Source: [Mycobacterium] fortunisiensis (lineage in GTDB: Bacteria; Actinomycetota; Actinomycetes; Mycobacteriales; Mycobacteriaceae). From it: a stretch of DNA of 64,000 bases. Under the pieces are notes generated by a model that worked only from the letters and a program-made list of their open reading frames with translations, did no database searches and was not told the origin of the DNA. The translations under genes were made by a program, and so were the position numbers. The DNA is taken from contig NZ_VOMB01000016.1 of NCBI RefSeq assembly GCF_019050325.1, forward strand, positions 434,001 to 498,000. Reading direction: 5' to 3'. Of the stretch, positions 54,227 through 61,837 are shown piece by piece (position 1 is the stretch's first letter; each line of letters opens with the position of its first letter).

Positions 54227-55807
54227 TCAGGCGGGACAGTACGTGTCGGTCTCGGGCAGTTTGCCGCTGTCGAGGTAACCGGTCAGTGGGGGCAGCGCGC
54301 ACGGGGTGTAGACGCTGGCGCCGTGGCCGACGCCCTGCCACATCACCCGCCGGCTGTTGGTGCCTGCGTTGATGACGGTGGCGCCGACGGCGGCGACGCC
54401 TTCGCTGCCGACGATCGGATCGTTCTGCACGCCGAGCAGCAGCACCGGGATCTTGAGGTCCTTGGGGTCTTTGGGGGTACTGCTGCTGGGCCAGTTGAGG
54501 CATTTGACGAGGTTCAGCGCGCCGACGGTGCCGAACTGCGGATAGCGCTTGCCCCAGGCCACGACGAGTTCGCGCACCCGGTCCGGGGTGGGCCGGTTGA
54601 GCGCATCGCTGCAGGAGTTGACGAACTGGCCGTCGGTTTGGCGCAGGTTGTCGGCCTTGGTGATCAGCGCCGAGATCGGCCCGGCGTCACCGGCACGGGC
54701 CGCGGCCAGCGCGCCGGCCAGGTTGTTGGTCGCGGTCACCCGGTCCCCTTGCGGGAAGCCCAATCCGGCGACGATCGCGTCGCTGAGCGTCGCCACCGAC
54801 GCCCCGCCCGGACCACGTCCGGCACGCGCGTCGGACAGCAGGGCGTCGACGGCGCCCTTCGGGTCCGGCGCCAGCGGGCAGTTGGTGGCCACGCACTGTG
54901 CGGCGAACGCGTCGAGTGCGGCCTGTTGGCCTTTGACCCGCTGCTCGGCGGCGGCCTCGGCGCCCAGCCCCAGCGGCAGGGGCGAGTCCAGGATCAGCCG
55001 GGACACCTTGTTGGGGTGCGAACCGGCATAGGCGAGCGCCACCTGGGAACCGTTGCCGATGCCCAGCAGCGCCAGCGTCGGCACATCCCAGGTGCTGCGC
55101 AGCCGTTCGAGGTCTTCGGCGGCGTGGGCGTTGTCGTATGCCGAGTCGCCCGGGGCGATGGTGTCGGTGCAACTGGTGGTTGCGGTCATGGTGACCGCGC
55201 CCAGGTTCGCCACCGGATCGTTGCCGGCCTGGAACTGGGTCTGATCCAGCATTTCCTGGCGGTCGTAGACGTCGCGGCAATCCAGCGCGCCCGACATGCC
55301 CATGCCGCGCCGGTCGACGGCGACGATGGGATGGGACTTGAGGATGTCGGTCCCCGAACGTGCCAGCCAGGCCGGCAGCTGCACCGAGGTGGGAATGTCT
55401 GAGCCGGTGGTCATCACCAGCGGCCCGGCGTCGGCCGGTGTCTGTGTGGACCGGGCCCGGACCACACCGATGTCCAGTGTGCCGGTGGCCCCGTTGATCG
55501 GGTCCAGATCGGCGTCGTAGGTGGCGCAGTCGAGGGTGACGTCGGCGGGGGGTTGGATGCCGGCGTCACCGAACACCCGCGGGGTGCAGTCCCGCCAGGA
55601 CAGGTCGTTCTTGGGCGCTTCGATGCCGGGCGGCCCGGCCGGGGCCTCCGAGGTCGTCTCGGGCTGGCCCTGAGGGTGGGCGCCGGAATTGGTGGCGTAG
55701 CGCGGATCTGCGGCGAACAGTGGCGAACACGCGGTGAGCAGCCCCAATGACAGAACGGGCACGGCGACCGCTGACCTTCTCAGGGCTTTCACCAGCTGAT
55801 GACGCAT
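54227..55807 (-). CDS. alpha/beta-hydrolase-like lipoprotein lacking the nucleophile serine (Rv2672-like)
   Basis: The 526-residue protein has a lipoprotein signal with lipobox LTAC (Cys27). The TAP-type alpha/beta-hydrolase fold follows: VAVDRRGMGMSG, then LALLGIGNGSQVALAYAGSHP, LLGVQNDPIVG and QGVGHGASVY. At the nucleophile elbow, where relatives read GxSxG, Gly251 replaces Ser, while the Asp and His regions remain. It may be a binding protein or use another residue. ATG 55807 follows TACTGT by 7 bases (leaderless). Homologues are annotated as proteases. Confidence 0.85.
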   Translation of the reverse strand: MRHQLVKALRRSAVAVPVLSLGLLTACSPLFAADPRYATNSGAHPQGQPETTSEAPAGPPGIEAPKNDLSWRDCTPRVFGDAGIQPPADVTLDCATYDADLDPINGATGTLDIGVVRARSTQTPADAGPLVMTTGSDIPTSVQLPAWLARSGTDILKSHPIVAVDRRGMGMSGALDCRDVYDRQEMLDQTQFQAGNDPVANLGAVTMTATTSCTDTIAPGDSAYDNAHAAEDLERLRSTWDVPTLALLGIGNGSQVALAYAGSHPNKVSRLILDSPLPLGLGAEAAAEQRVKGQQAALDAFAAQCVATNCPLAPDPKGAVDALLSDARAGRGPGGASVATLSDAIVAGLGFPQGDRVTATNNLAGALAAARAGDAGPISALITKADNLRQTDGQFVNSCSDALNRPTPDRVRELVVAWGKRYPQFGTVGALNLVKCLNWPSSSTPKDPKDLKIPVLLLGVQNDPIVGSEGVAAVGATVINAGTNSRRVMWQGVGHGASVYTPCALPPLTGYLDSGKLPETDTYCPA

Positions 55808-55854
55808 GCTGACCACAGTAGCGACAGTGGTGTCGCGGCTCGTCGGGCCGCGCT

Positions 55855-56625
55855 TCACCGGCGGACGTAGCGGGTGTACAGGTAGCCTTCGTCGTCGGTG
55901 AGCAGGTGCGCGGGCCGCATCCGGGTGCATGCCTGGCCGGGCCCGGTGGCGATGCGGCGGGCCACCCCGCCGACGAGCAGCGGGGCCACGGTCAGGCACA
56001 GCTCGTCGAGCATGTCGGTCTCGATCAGGGTGCTCAGCAGCTGCGGGCCGCCCTCGGTGAGAACTCGGAACAGCTTGCGTTCGGCCAGGATTCGCAGTGC
56101 CACCGCCGGGTTGACCAGGGTCGGGTCCGCACCGGAGGCGTCGATCACCTCGGCGACCGCGCCCAGCCGTTGCCGCGCCTCGTCGACGGTCCGGGTGGTG
56201 GTGAGGATCAGCGGCGGCACCTCGGTGCGGGTGAAGAATTTGGCCTCGTGGTCGAATGCCGCCGACGCGGTGATGACGGCGATCGGCGGCACTTCGGCTT
56301 GGCCCCGACGCTGCCGTTCCTCACGTTGGGTGATCGACAGCTGCACGCCCGAGTAGTTTTCGATCCGCACGGTCGACGCCCCCATCAGGATCACGTCGGC
56401 GCGTTGTCGCATGAGATTGAACACAGCCCGGTCGCCGGGACCACCGAGCCCACCGGACTTGCCGTCCTCGGTGGCCCCGCCGTCCAGACTGCTGATCATG
56501 TTGCCGCGCACCCAGCATCTGCGCAGGTCATCGGGATATGCGTAATAATCGGCCAGCTGTCCGTCGGCGATGGTGTCGACGTTTCCCAGCACGGTCAGCT
56601 CGGTGCCGGCGGTGTCATCGGACAT
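55855..56625 (-). CDS. RibD C-domain reductase (Rv2671-like, pyrimidine/dihydrofolate reductase analogue)
   Basis: The 256-residue protein is a single dihydrofolate-reductase-like domain: WVRGNMISSLDGGATEDGKSGGLGGPGDRAVFN near the N-terminus, then VILMGASTVRIENYS and VLTEGGPQLLSTLIE. H37Rv Rv2671 is called ribD and can substitute for DHFR, giving para-aminosalicylate resistance when overexpressed. The deaminase half of RibD is missing. It is divergent from zapE with a 34-base gap. Confidence 0.9.
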   Translation of the reverse strand: MSDDTAGTELTVLGNVDTIADGQLADYYAYPDDLRRCWVRGNMISSLDGGATEDGKSGGLGGPGDRAVFNLMRQRADVILMGASTVRIENYSGVQLSITQREERQRRGQAEVPPIAVITASAAFDHEAKFFTRTEVPPLILTTTRTVDEARQRLGAVAEVIDASGADPTLVNPAVALRILAERKLFRVLTEGGPQLLSTLIETDMLDELCLTVAPLLVGGVARRIATGPGQACTRMRPAHLLTDDEGYLYTRYVRR

Positions 56626-56647
56626 GAACTGAATTGGAGCACGTCGT

Positions 56648-56653
56648 TACGCT
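56648..56653 (+). promoter_or_regulatory. -10 element of a leaderless zapE promoter
   Basis: TACGCT ends 6 bases before the zapE ATG at 56660, in the 34-base divergent gap with the RibD-like gene. Confidence 0.5.
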
Positions 56654-56659
56654 GCTCGA

Positions 56660-57697
56660 ATGCACGGGTCCAGCGGCGTCGCTCAGCTCGCCGATCGTCA
56701 TCCCACCGTCACCCCGGAGCGGCTGGTCGCACAGCTGGTCCCACCGCCGACGTTCGCCGACGTCAGCTACGACAGTTACCGGCCCGATCCGGGTGAGCCC
56801 TCGCAGGCCGCCGCGGTGCAGTCCTGCCGCGATTTCTGCGAACAGGCGGCGGCTCGCCGGGCCGGCAAGAAGAAGCTGTTCGGCAAGCGTGAGGTGTTGC
56901 CGGGGGTGGGGCTGTACCTGGACGGCGGCTTCGGTGTCGGCAAGACGCACCTGTTGGCCTCGACCTATTACACGTTGTCGCAGGGCGAGTACCCGACGGC
57001 GTTCGCCACCTTCGGTGAGCTCACGCAGTTGGCCGGGGTGTTCGGCTACAACGAGTGCATCGAGCTGCTGTCCGGATACGTGGTGGTGTGCATCGACGAG
57101 TTCGAGTTGGACGACCCGGGCAACACCACGCTGATCTCGCGGCTGCTGTCGGCGCTGGTGGAGCGGGGCGTGTCGATCGCGGCGACGTCGAACACGCTGC
57201 CCGAGCAGCTCGGTGAGGGCCGGTTCGCCGCCCAGGACTTTTTGCGTGAGATCAACACGCTGGCCCAGATCTTCACCACGGTACGGATCGAGGGGCCGGA
57301 CTACCGGCATCGTGATCTGCCGCCGGCGCCCGAACCGCTGTCCGACGACGAGGTGGCGCAGCGGGCCGACGGGGTGCTCGGCGCGACCCTCGACGACTTC
57401 GACGCGCTGTGTGCGCACCTGGCCACGATGCATCCGTCGCGCTATCACGCCCTGATCGAAGGTGTCACCGAGGTGTTCATCACCGGCGTGCACCCGATCG
57501 AGGATCAGAGTGTGGCGCTGCGGTTGGTGGCGTTGACCGACCGGCTGTACGACGCCGGTGTTCCGGTGCTGGCCTCGGGCACCAAGCTGGACACCATTTT
57601 CAGCCCTGAGATGGTGGCCGGCGGCTTCCGGAAGAAGTACTTGCGGGCCACCTCGCGTCTGCTGGCCCTGACCGCCGCGGCGCAGCGGACCGGCTAG
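56660..57697 (+). CDS. zapE: AFG1/ZapE-family ATPase
   Basis: The 345-residue P-loop ATPase has Walker A GGFGVGKT (89-96), Walker B VVCIDEFEL, and sensor-like ATSNTLPEQLGEGRF and REINTLAQIF blocks. The C-terminal GTKLDTIFSPEMVAGGFRKKYLRATSRL is typical. ZapE in other bacteria acts on division or quality control; the mycobacterial role is unknown. It abuts the convergent GNAT gene with no gap. Confidence 0.93.
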   Translation: MHGSSGVAQLADRHPTVTPERLVAQLVPPPTFADVSYDSYRPDPGEPSQAAAVQSCRDFCEQAAARRAGKKKLFGKREVLPGVGLYLDGGFGVGKTHLLASTYYTLSQGEYPTAFATFGELTQLAGVFGYNECIELLSGYVVVCIDEFELDDPGNTTLISRLLSALVERGVSIAATSNTLPEQLGEGRFAAQDFLREINTLAQIFTTVRIEGPDYRHRDLPPAPEPLSDDEVAQRADGVLGATLDDFDALCAHLATMHPSRYHALIEGVTEVFITGVHPIEDQSVALRLVALTDRLYDAGVPVLASGTKLDTIFSPEMVAGGFRKKYLRATSRLLALTAAAQRTG

Positions 57698-58219
57698 CTA
57701 GAGGGGCCGGACCATCACGTAGTCGTTCTCCACGCCGGCACCGAGCTGGAAGGTCTTGGTGCCGGCGACGGTGAAGCCGTTCTTGGTGTAGAACCGCTGG
57801 GCCCGCACATTTTCCTGGTTGACCCCCAGCCACACGCAGCGGGCGCCGGATTCGGCTGCAGCCCGCAGTGTTTCGGCCATCAGGGCGGCGGCCGCGCCGC
57901 GGCCGTGGCGGGTGGGCAGCACGTAGATCTTGGACAGTTCCAGGGCGGGCCGTTGGGTGACCGCCTGCTGGACGTCGCTGTCATCGGGGACGCCGTGAAT
58001 CAGCATGGCGTAACCGGTGATCGAGGGGTCGTGAGCGACCAGCACGATCCGGCCCGGATCGGCCAGGTACTCGCTGAAGCGTGCTTCCGACAGGTTCTCG
58101 TCGATGAACGCCGCGATGTTCTGTTCGGTTGCCGATGGGGGACAGGCCAACGGGAACGTCGCGGCCGCGACGGCGGCCAGGTCCGCAAGGTCGGCGGGCT
58201 GGGCCCGTTGGACTATCAA
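57698..58219 (-). CDS. GNAT-family acetyltransferase (Rv2669-like)
   Basis: The 173-residue protein has the GNAT fold: IVLVAHDPSITGYAMLI, then LSKIYVLPTRHGRGAAAALMAETL, with the R-H-G-R-G-A acetyl-CoA loop, and QRFYTKNGFTVAGTKTFQLG. TTG 58219 overlaps the upstream TGA as TTGA, so it starts by translational coupling. Internal starts would remove the first strand. The substrate is unknown. Confidence 0.85.
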   Translation of the reverse strand: MIVQRAQPADLADLAAVAAATFPLACPPSATEQNIAAFIDENLSEARFSEYLADPGRIVLVAHDPSITGYAMLIHGVPDDSDVQQAVTQRPALELSKIYVLPTRHGRGAAAALMAETLRAAAESGARCVWLGVNQENVRAQRFYTKNGFTVAGTKTFQLGAGVENDYVMVRPL

Positions 58220-58746
58220 GGCAGCGGCGCGCCCGGCTGCCAGAGATTCCACTGCGCCAGGTGCTTGCCGGTTTTGGTGTCGATCAGCACGACGTTGGTG
58301 ACCAGCGCGCGGTACACGTCCCAGTAGACGTCGCCGTTGACGGTGGCTCCGGGGGGCGCGTTGCGCAGGGCATCCTCGAGCCGGTTGGGCGCGTCGGTGT
58401 GCTTGGGCACGTACGCGTCGGCGTAGGGGGTGACGCCGTTGAACGTGAACGCCAGGGCCATGGCGTACGGGGTGGGCGCCTGGATGGTCGTCACCGTGAC
58501 CGGTGCGCGCCACGGGCTGCCCTGGGCCCGCCACCGGGGTGAACCATTCCAGCCCCAGCCGGGCGGTACCTCACTGGCAAGCACGTCGTGCACCGTGACG
58601 TCGGCGATGATGCCGTTGTCCTCGACGCGCAGCGTTTCGCCGATCCGGCCGATCGGGGTGCCGTCGGCCGAGGCCGCCGGCGGGGCCAGGAGGACGGCGA
58701 CCGCCGACACCACGGCGGTGAACATGAGTGCGAACCAGCGGGGCAT
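58216..58746 (-). CDS. secreted MPT63/DUF1942-type protein (Rv2668-like)
   Basis: The 176-residue protein has a signal peptide (about residues 1-27, ALMFTAVVSAVAVLLAPPAASA) and an immunoglobulin-like MPT63/DUF1942 domain (VEDNGIIADVTVHDVL to KTGKHLAQWNLWQPG). A single domain with no catalytic motif is typical of these exported antigens. It is coupled to the GNAT gene by a 4-base overlap. Function is unknown. Confidence 0.86.
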   Translation of the reverse strand: MPRWFALMFTAVVSAVAVLLAPPAASADGTPIGRIGETLRVEDNGIIADVTVHDVLASEVPPGWGWNGSPRWRAQGSPWRAPVTVTTIQAPTPYAMALAFTFNGVTPYADAYVPKHTDAPNRLEDALRNAPPGATVNGDVYWDVYRALVTNVVLIDTKTGKHLAQWNLWQPGAPLP

Positions 58747-58791
58747 GCCAGGCAGTCTCGCACAAACTGAAACGTGTTACAGACGGTTGGG

Positions 58792-59217
58792 TCAGGACAC
58801 CCAGGGCCCCACGCCGCCTACCTTGTCGATCCGGATCCTGGTGAGCCAGCCGGGCGGGGCGTCCTTGGGTGGGAACGGGGTATCCGGTGCGGCCAAGGTT
58901 TGCGCCAGCTCCTTGAGCAGCTCCGGCGCGCCGCCCTCGACGACGCGTGCGGTGCCGGTGATCGCCAGATATGGCCGCATCGCCTTGCCGACGCTCTCCG
59001 GGTCGAGGATCGTGACGGCCACCCGCGGATCGCGGCGGATGTTGCGGACCTTCTGATGTTCGGCCAGGTGCGCGGTGACCAGTTCGTCTCCGTCGGGGGT
59101 GGATTGCATCGCCATCCAGACCAGCGTGGCTTGGGGGCTGCCGTCGGGGTTCACCGTGACGAGGGTGGCGTCGGCGCCCGCGCCGATCAACTGGCGCGCG
59201 ACATCGTTGAGTTTCAC
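58792..59217 (-). CDS. PPOX-class F420- or flavin-dependent split-barrel oxidoreductase
   Basis: The 141-residue protein shows the FDOR-B/PNPOx-like split barrel: ATLVTVNPDGSPQATLVWMAMQ, then EHQKVRNIRRDPRVAVTILDPE, YLAITGTARVVEGG, and an ending KVGGVGPWVS typical of actinobacterial F420 members. It lies just upstream, on the same strand, of the MPT63-like and GNAT genes and downstream of clpC2. The substrate is unknown. Confidence 0.88.
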   Translation of the reverse strand: MKLNDVARQLIGAGADATLVTVNPDGSPQATLVWMAMQSTPDGDELVTAHLAEHQKVRNIRRDPRVAVTILDPESVGKAMRPYLAITGTARVVEGGAPELLKELAQTLAAPDTPFPPKDAPPGWLTRIRIDKVGGVGPWVS

Positions 59218-59245
59218 CCTCGGTTCTACGGTGCGGTGGCCGGTT

Positions 59246-59992
59246 TCATTCCCCGGCGCCGGCCTGGTCTGTGGCCGCGAACGGTGCCAGCGCAGCGGCG
59301 AGGTCGGTCTCGAACCGCACCGGATCGGCCCCGAGCCGGTGCAGCGGGCCGTCGTCGGCCTCGGCCTCGACCAGGGCGAGCAGGATGTGTTCGGTGCCGA
59401 TGTAGTTGTGGCCGAGCCGAAGTGCTTGGCGGAAGGTCAGTTCCAGTGCCTTCTTGGCGCCCGGGTTGAACGGGATCAGCGCCGGGACGGCCTCGGCAGG
59501 CGGCGGCAGGGTGATGGCGGCACGGGCGGTCTCGGCGGTGATACCCTGGCCGACAAGGAGTTTGGCGGCCAGGCCGTCGGGCTCGGCGAACAGGGCCAGC
59601 AGCAGGTGGTCGGGGGAGATCTCGTCGTTGCCTGCGGCGTGCGCGGTGTTCTGGGACACCACGATGACGTTGCGGGCCCGCGGGGTGAAGCGGCCGAATC
59701 CGGTGCTGGGGTCGAGAGTGGCCGGGTCGAAATCGGGAACTTTCGGCACGAACCGTTTCTGGGCGGCTTGTTTGGTGACGCCCATGGCCTTGCCGATGTC
59801 GGTCCAGGAGGCCCCGGAGCGGCGGGCCTGGTCGACGAAATGTCCGATCAGGTGGTCGGCGATATCGCCGAGGGCGTCGGCGGCGATGACCGCGTCGATG
59901 AGCTGCTCGAGGGGTTCGGTGTGGGCTTTCTTGATGGCACCGATGAGGTCGTCGAGGCGGACCGGGTTGGTGAGGGTGACGGGTTGGGTCAT
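59246..59992 (-). CDS. clpC2: ClpC2: Clp N-domain protein with an HTH, likely autorepressor
   Basis: The 248-residue protein has no ATPase. Its N-terminal region contains a helix-turn-helix (about residues 61-82, ASWTDIGKAMGVTKQAAQKR) and its C-terminal half two Clp_N repeats (about 100-235). In mycobacteria ClpC2 binds cyclomarin-type antibiotics, sparing ClpC1, and is reported to control its own gene (recalled, not checked). The ATG follows TAGAGT by 6 bases, so it is leaderless. Two identical inverted repeats cover its promoter. Confidence 0.92.
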   Translation of the reverse strand: MTQPVTLTNPVRLDDLIGAIKKAHTEPLEQLIDAVIAADALGDIADHLIGHFVDQARRSGASWTDIGKAMGVTKQAAQKRFVPKVPDFDPATLDPSTGFGRFTPRARNVIVVSQNTAHAAGNDEISPDHLLLALFAEPDGLAAKLLVGQGITAETARAAITLPPPAEAVPALIPFNPGAKKALELTFRQALRLGHNYIGTEHILLALVEAEADDGPLHRLGADPVRFETDLAAALAPFAATDQAGAGE

Positions 59993-59993
59993 A

Positions 59994-60040
59994 CGTCAAC
60001 TCTAGGTTGACGCGAGGGCATCGTCAACCAAGAGTTGACG
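59994..60040 (-). promoter_or_regulatory. clpC2 promoter with two identical operators
   Basis: CGTCAAC-N5-GTTGACG occurs twice, at 59994-60012 and 60022-60040 (28 bases centre to centre). On the minus strand TTGACG (60027-60022) and TAGAGT (60004-59999) sit 17 bases apart, a near-consensus SigA promoter. The -35 lies in one operator and the -10 lies in the other, so a bound dimer would block polymerase. The kinase start at 60058 is 18 bases from the second operator. Confidence 0.8.
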
Positions 60041-60057
60041 ATGTCGGATCGGGCAAG

Positions 60058-61464
60058 ATGACGCCGGTGAGCTTCGAAGAGCGCGTCCTGGGACTGCTGC
60101 GGCCGGTGCTGCGGCCGGTGATGCGCGTGCTGTCGTTGCGCACCATCGTCATCGTCGGTGCGCTGTCGGTCGTGGTCACCGTCATCACGCTGGGAACCTG
60201 GGTGTGGCTCGGGGTCACCAACGACCAGTACAGCCAGCTCGACCGGCGGCTGGATTCGCTGAGCAGCCTGGGTGATGTCAGCACGCTGCTCACCGCGACG
60301 AAACCGGGCTCGGCCGACGCGACCTTGCACGACGATGGCGGACTGGTGCGTACCGCCCACATCGGCGGGGTCAGTGTCTCGGTGCCGAGTGACATCGTGT
60401 TGCCGCGGCTGGAGAACGGCTACGCCAACACCACGATCGACGGCGTGGAGTACCGGGTGCGCACCTTCACGGCAGGTCCGGCGACGATCGCCCTGGGTGC
60501 ACCGCTGGCGGAGACTCAGCGCCGGATCGACGAACTGCACCTGCGGGTGCTGCTGATCTGTGGCGGCGTCATCGGCAGCACCGTCGTGGTGGGCTGGATG
60601 ATCTCACTGGTGATGATCACCCCGTTCCGGCTGCTGGCCCAGCAGGCGCGGGCCATCAACGCCCAGTCGAAACCTGACGAGGTGCAGGTGCGTGGTGTGC
60701 GCGAGGCCGTGGAGATCGCCGAGGCGGTCGAGGGCATGCTGGCGCGGATCGGCAATGAGCAGGAACGCACCAAGGCCGCGTTGGAATCGGCCCGCGATTT
60801 CGCCGCGGCGGCTTCTCATGAACTGCGCACCCCGCTGACCGCGATGCGCACCAACCTGGAGGTGCTGTCCACCCTGGACATGACCGCCGAGCAACGCCAG
60901 GAGGTGATCGGGGATGTCATGCGCACGCAGAGTCGTATCGAGGGCACCCTGACCGCGCTGGAGCGCTTGGCGCAGGGGGAGCTCACCACGGTCGAGGATT
61001 TCGTGCCGATGGATGTCACCGAGTTGCTCGACCGCGCTGCCCACGATGCGCTGCACACCTACCCCGGCCTGCGGGCCACCCTGATGCCCTCGCCCACGGT
61101 GTTGATGCTGGGCATGCCCGCCGGGCTGCGCCTGGTGATCGACAACGCCATCGCCAACGCCGTCAAGCACGGTGGTGCCACCGAAATCCGGCTCAGCGCA
61201 GTAAGTTCCGCCGATGACGTGCAGATCGTGGTGGACGACAACGGTTCCGGGGTGCCCGAGGTGGAGCGGGCCGAGGTGTTCGAACGGTTCGCCCGCGGAT
61301 CCACCGCATCCCGTTCGGGTTCCGGGCTCGGGCTGGCCCTGGTGGCGCAGCAGGCCGAATTGCACGGTGGCACTGCGTCACTGGGGGAGAGCCCGCTCGG
61401 GGGCGCGCGGTTGCTGCTGCGGCTGCCGTTGACCCGGCCGCGGGTGGACGAGGCGCCGTTCTGA
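60058..61464 (+). CDS. PrrB-like sensor histidine kinase, without an adjacent response regulator
   Basis: The 468-residue kinase has two membrane spans (about 29-54 and 163-187), a periplasmic loop, a HAMP domain and a HisKA domain with His254 (AASHELRTPLTAMRTNLEVLSTLD). The ATPase domain (IDNAIANAVKHGGA, DDNGSGVPE, GSGLGLALV) follows. It is strongly PrrB-like, but no regulator gene is next to it. ATG 60058 or GTG 60067 could be the start; neither has a good ribosome site. It is divergent from clpC2. Confidence 0.87.
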   Translation: MTPVSFEERVLGLLRPVLRPVMRVLSLRTIVIVGALSVVVTVITLGTWVWLGVTNDQYSQLDRRLDSLSSLGDVSTLLTATKPGSADATLHDDGGLVRTAHIGGVSVSVPSDIVLPRLENGYANTTIDGVEYRVRTFTAGPATIALGAPLAETQRRIDELHLRVLLICGGVIGSTVVVGWMISLVMITPFRLLAQQARAINAQSKPDEVQVRGVREAVEIAEAVEGMLARIGNEQERTKAALESARDFAAAASHELRTPLTAMRTNLEVLSTLDMTAEQRQEVIGDVMRTQSRIEGTLTALERLAQGELTTVEDFVPMDVTELLDRAAHDALHTYPGLRATLMPSPTVLMLGMPAGLRLVIDNAIANAVKHGGATEIRLSAVSSADDVQIVVDDNGSGVPEVERAEVFERFARGSTASRSGSGLGLALVAQQAELHGGTASLGESPLGGARLLLRLPLTRPRVDEAPF

Positions 61465-61465
61465 G

Positions 61466-61837
61466 TCAGGGGTGCGACGGCTCCCCGGTCACCTGGTGGT
61501 CGGCGTGGTTGAGCCCCTCCTGGACCAGGCGGCTCAGGTGTCCGTCGCGCAGCCGGTAGTACACCCGCCGGCCATCTTTTCGGGTGTCCACCATGCGGGC
61601 GAACCGCAGCTTGGCCAGGTGTTGACTGATCGAGGTACGGGAGGCGCCGGTGTTCTCGGCCAGCGCCGTGACGTCGGCTTCGCCCTGGGCCAACAGCCAC
61701 AGCAGGTGCAGCCGCGTCCGGTCGGACAACATCCGGAACGTTTCGCTGGCGATGTCGAGCCGTGCCTGATCCGGCGTGAGGTCATGGACCAGGCTGTCCT
61801 GCGACCGTGACGAAGGGTTTCCGGGCGGTACTGCCAT
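61466..61837 (-). CDS. ArsR/SmtB-family metal-sensing repressor with an alpha-5 metal site
   Basis: The 123-residue protein has the winged helix (ADVTALAENTGASRTSISQHLAKLRFA) and a C-terminal DxH-x10-HxxH set, Asp98, His100, His111 and His114, which matches the alpha-5 Zn/Ni/Co site of CzrA- and NmtR-type sensors. ATG 61837 has AGGGAG. Its 5' end overlaps the MFS gene by 56 bases, so both are one transcript. The palindrome at 63079-63094 is its likely operator. Confidence 0.87.
   Translation of the reverse strand: MAVPPGNPSSRSQDSLVHDLTPDQARLDIASETFRMLSDRTRLHLLWLLAQGEADVTALAENTGASRTSISQHLAKLRFARMVDTRKDGRRVYYRLRDGHLSRLVQEGLNHADHQVTGEPSHP

Noticed and set aside
53939..55402. Long plus-strand frame spanning aftC and the lipoprotein gene
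   Set aside because: It crosses two well-supported minus-strand genes and their gap and has no domain.
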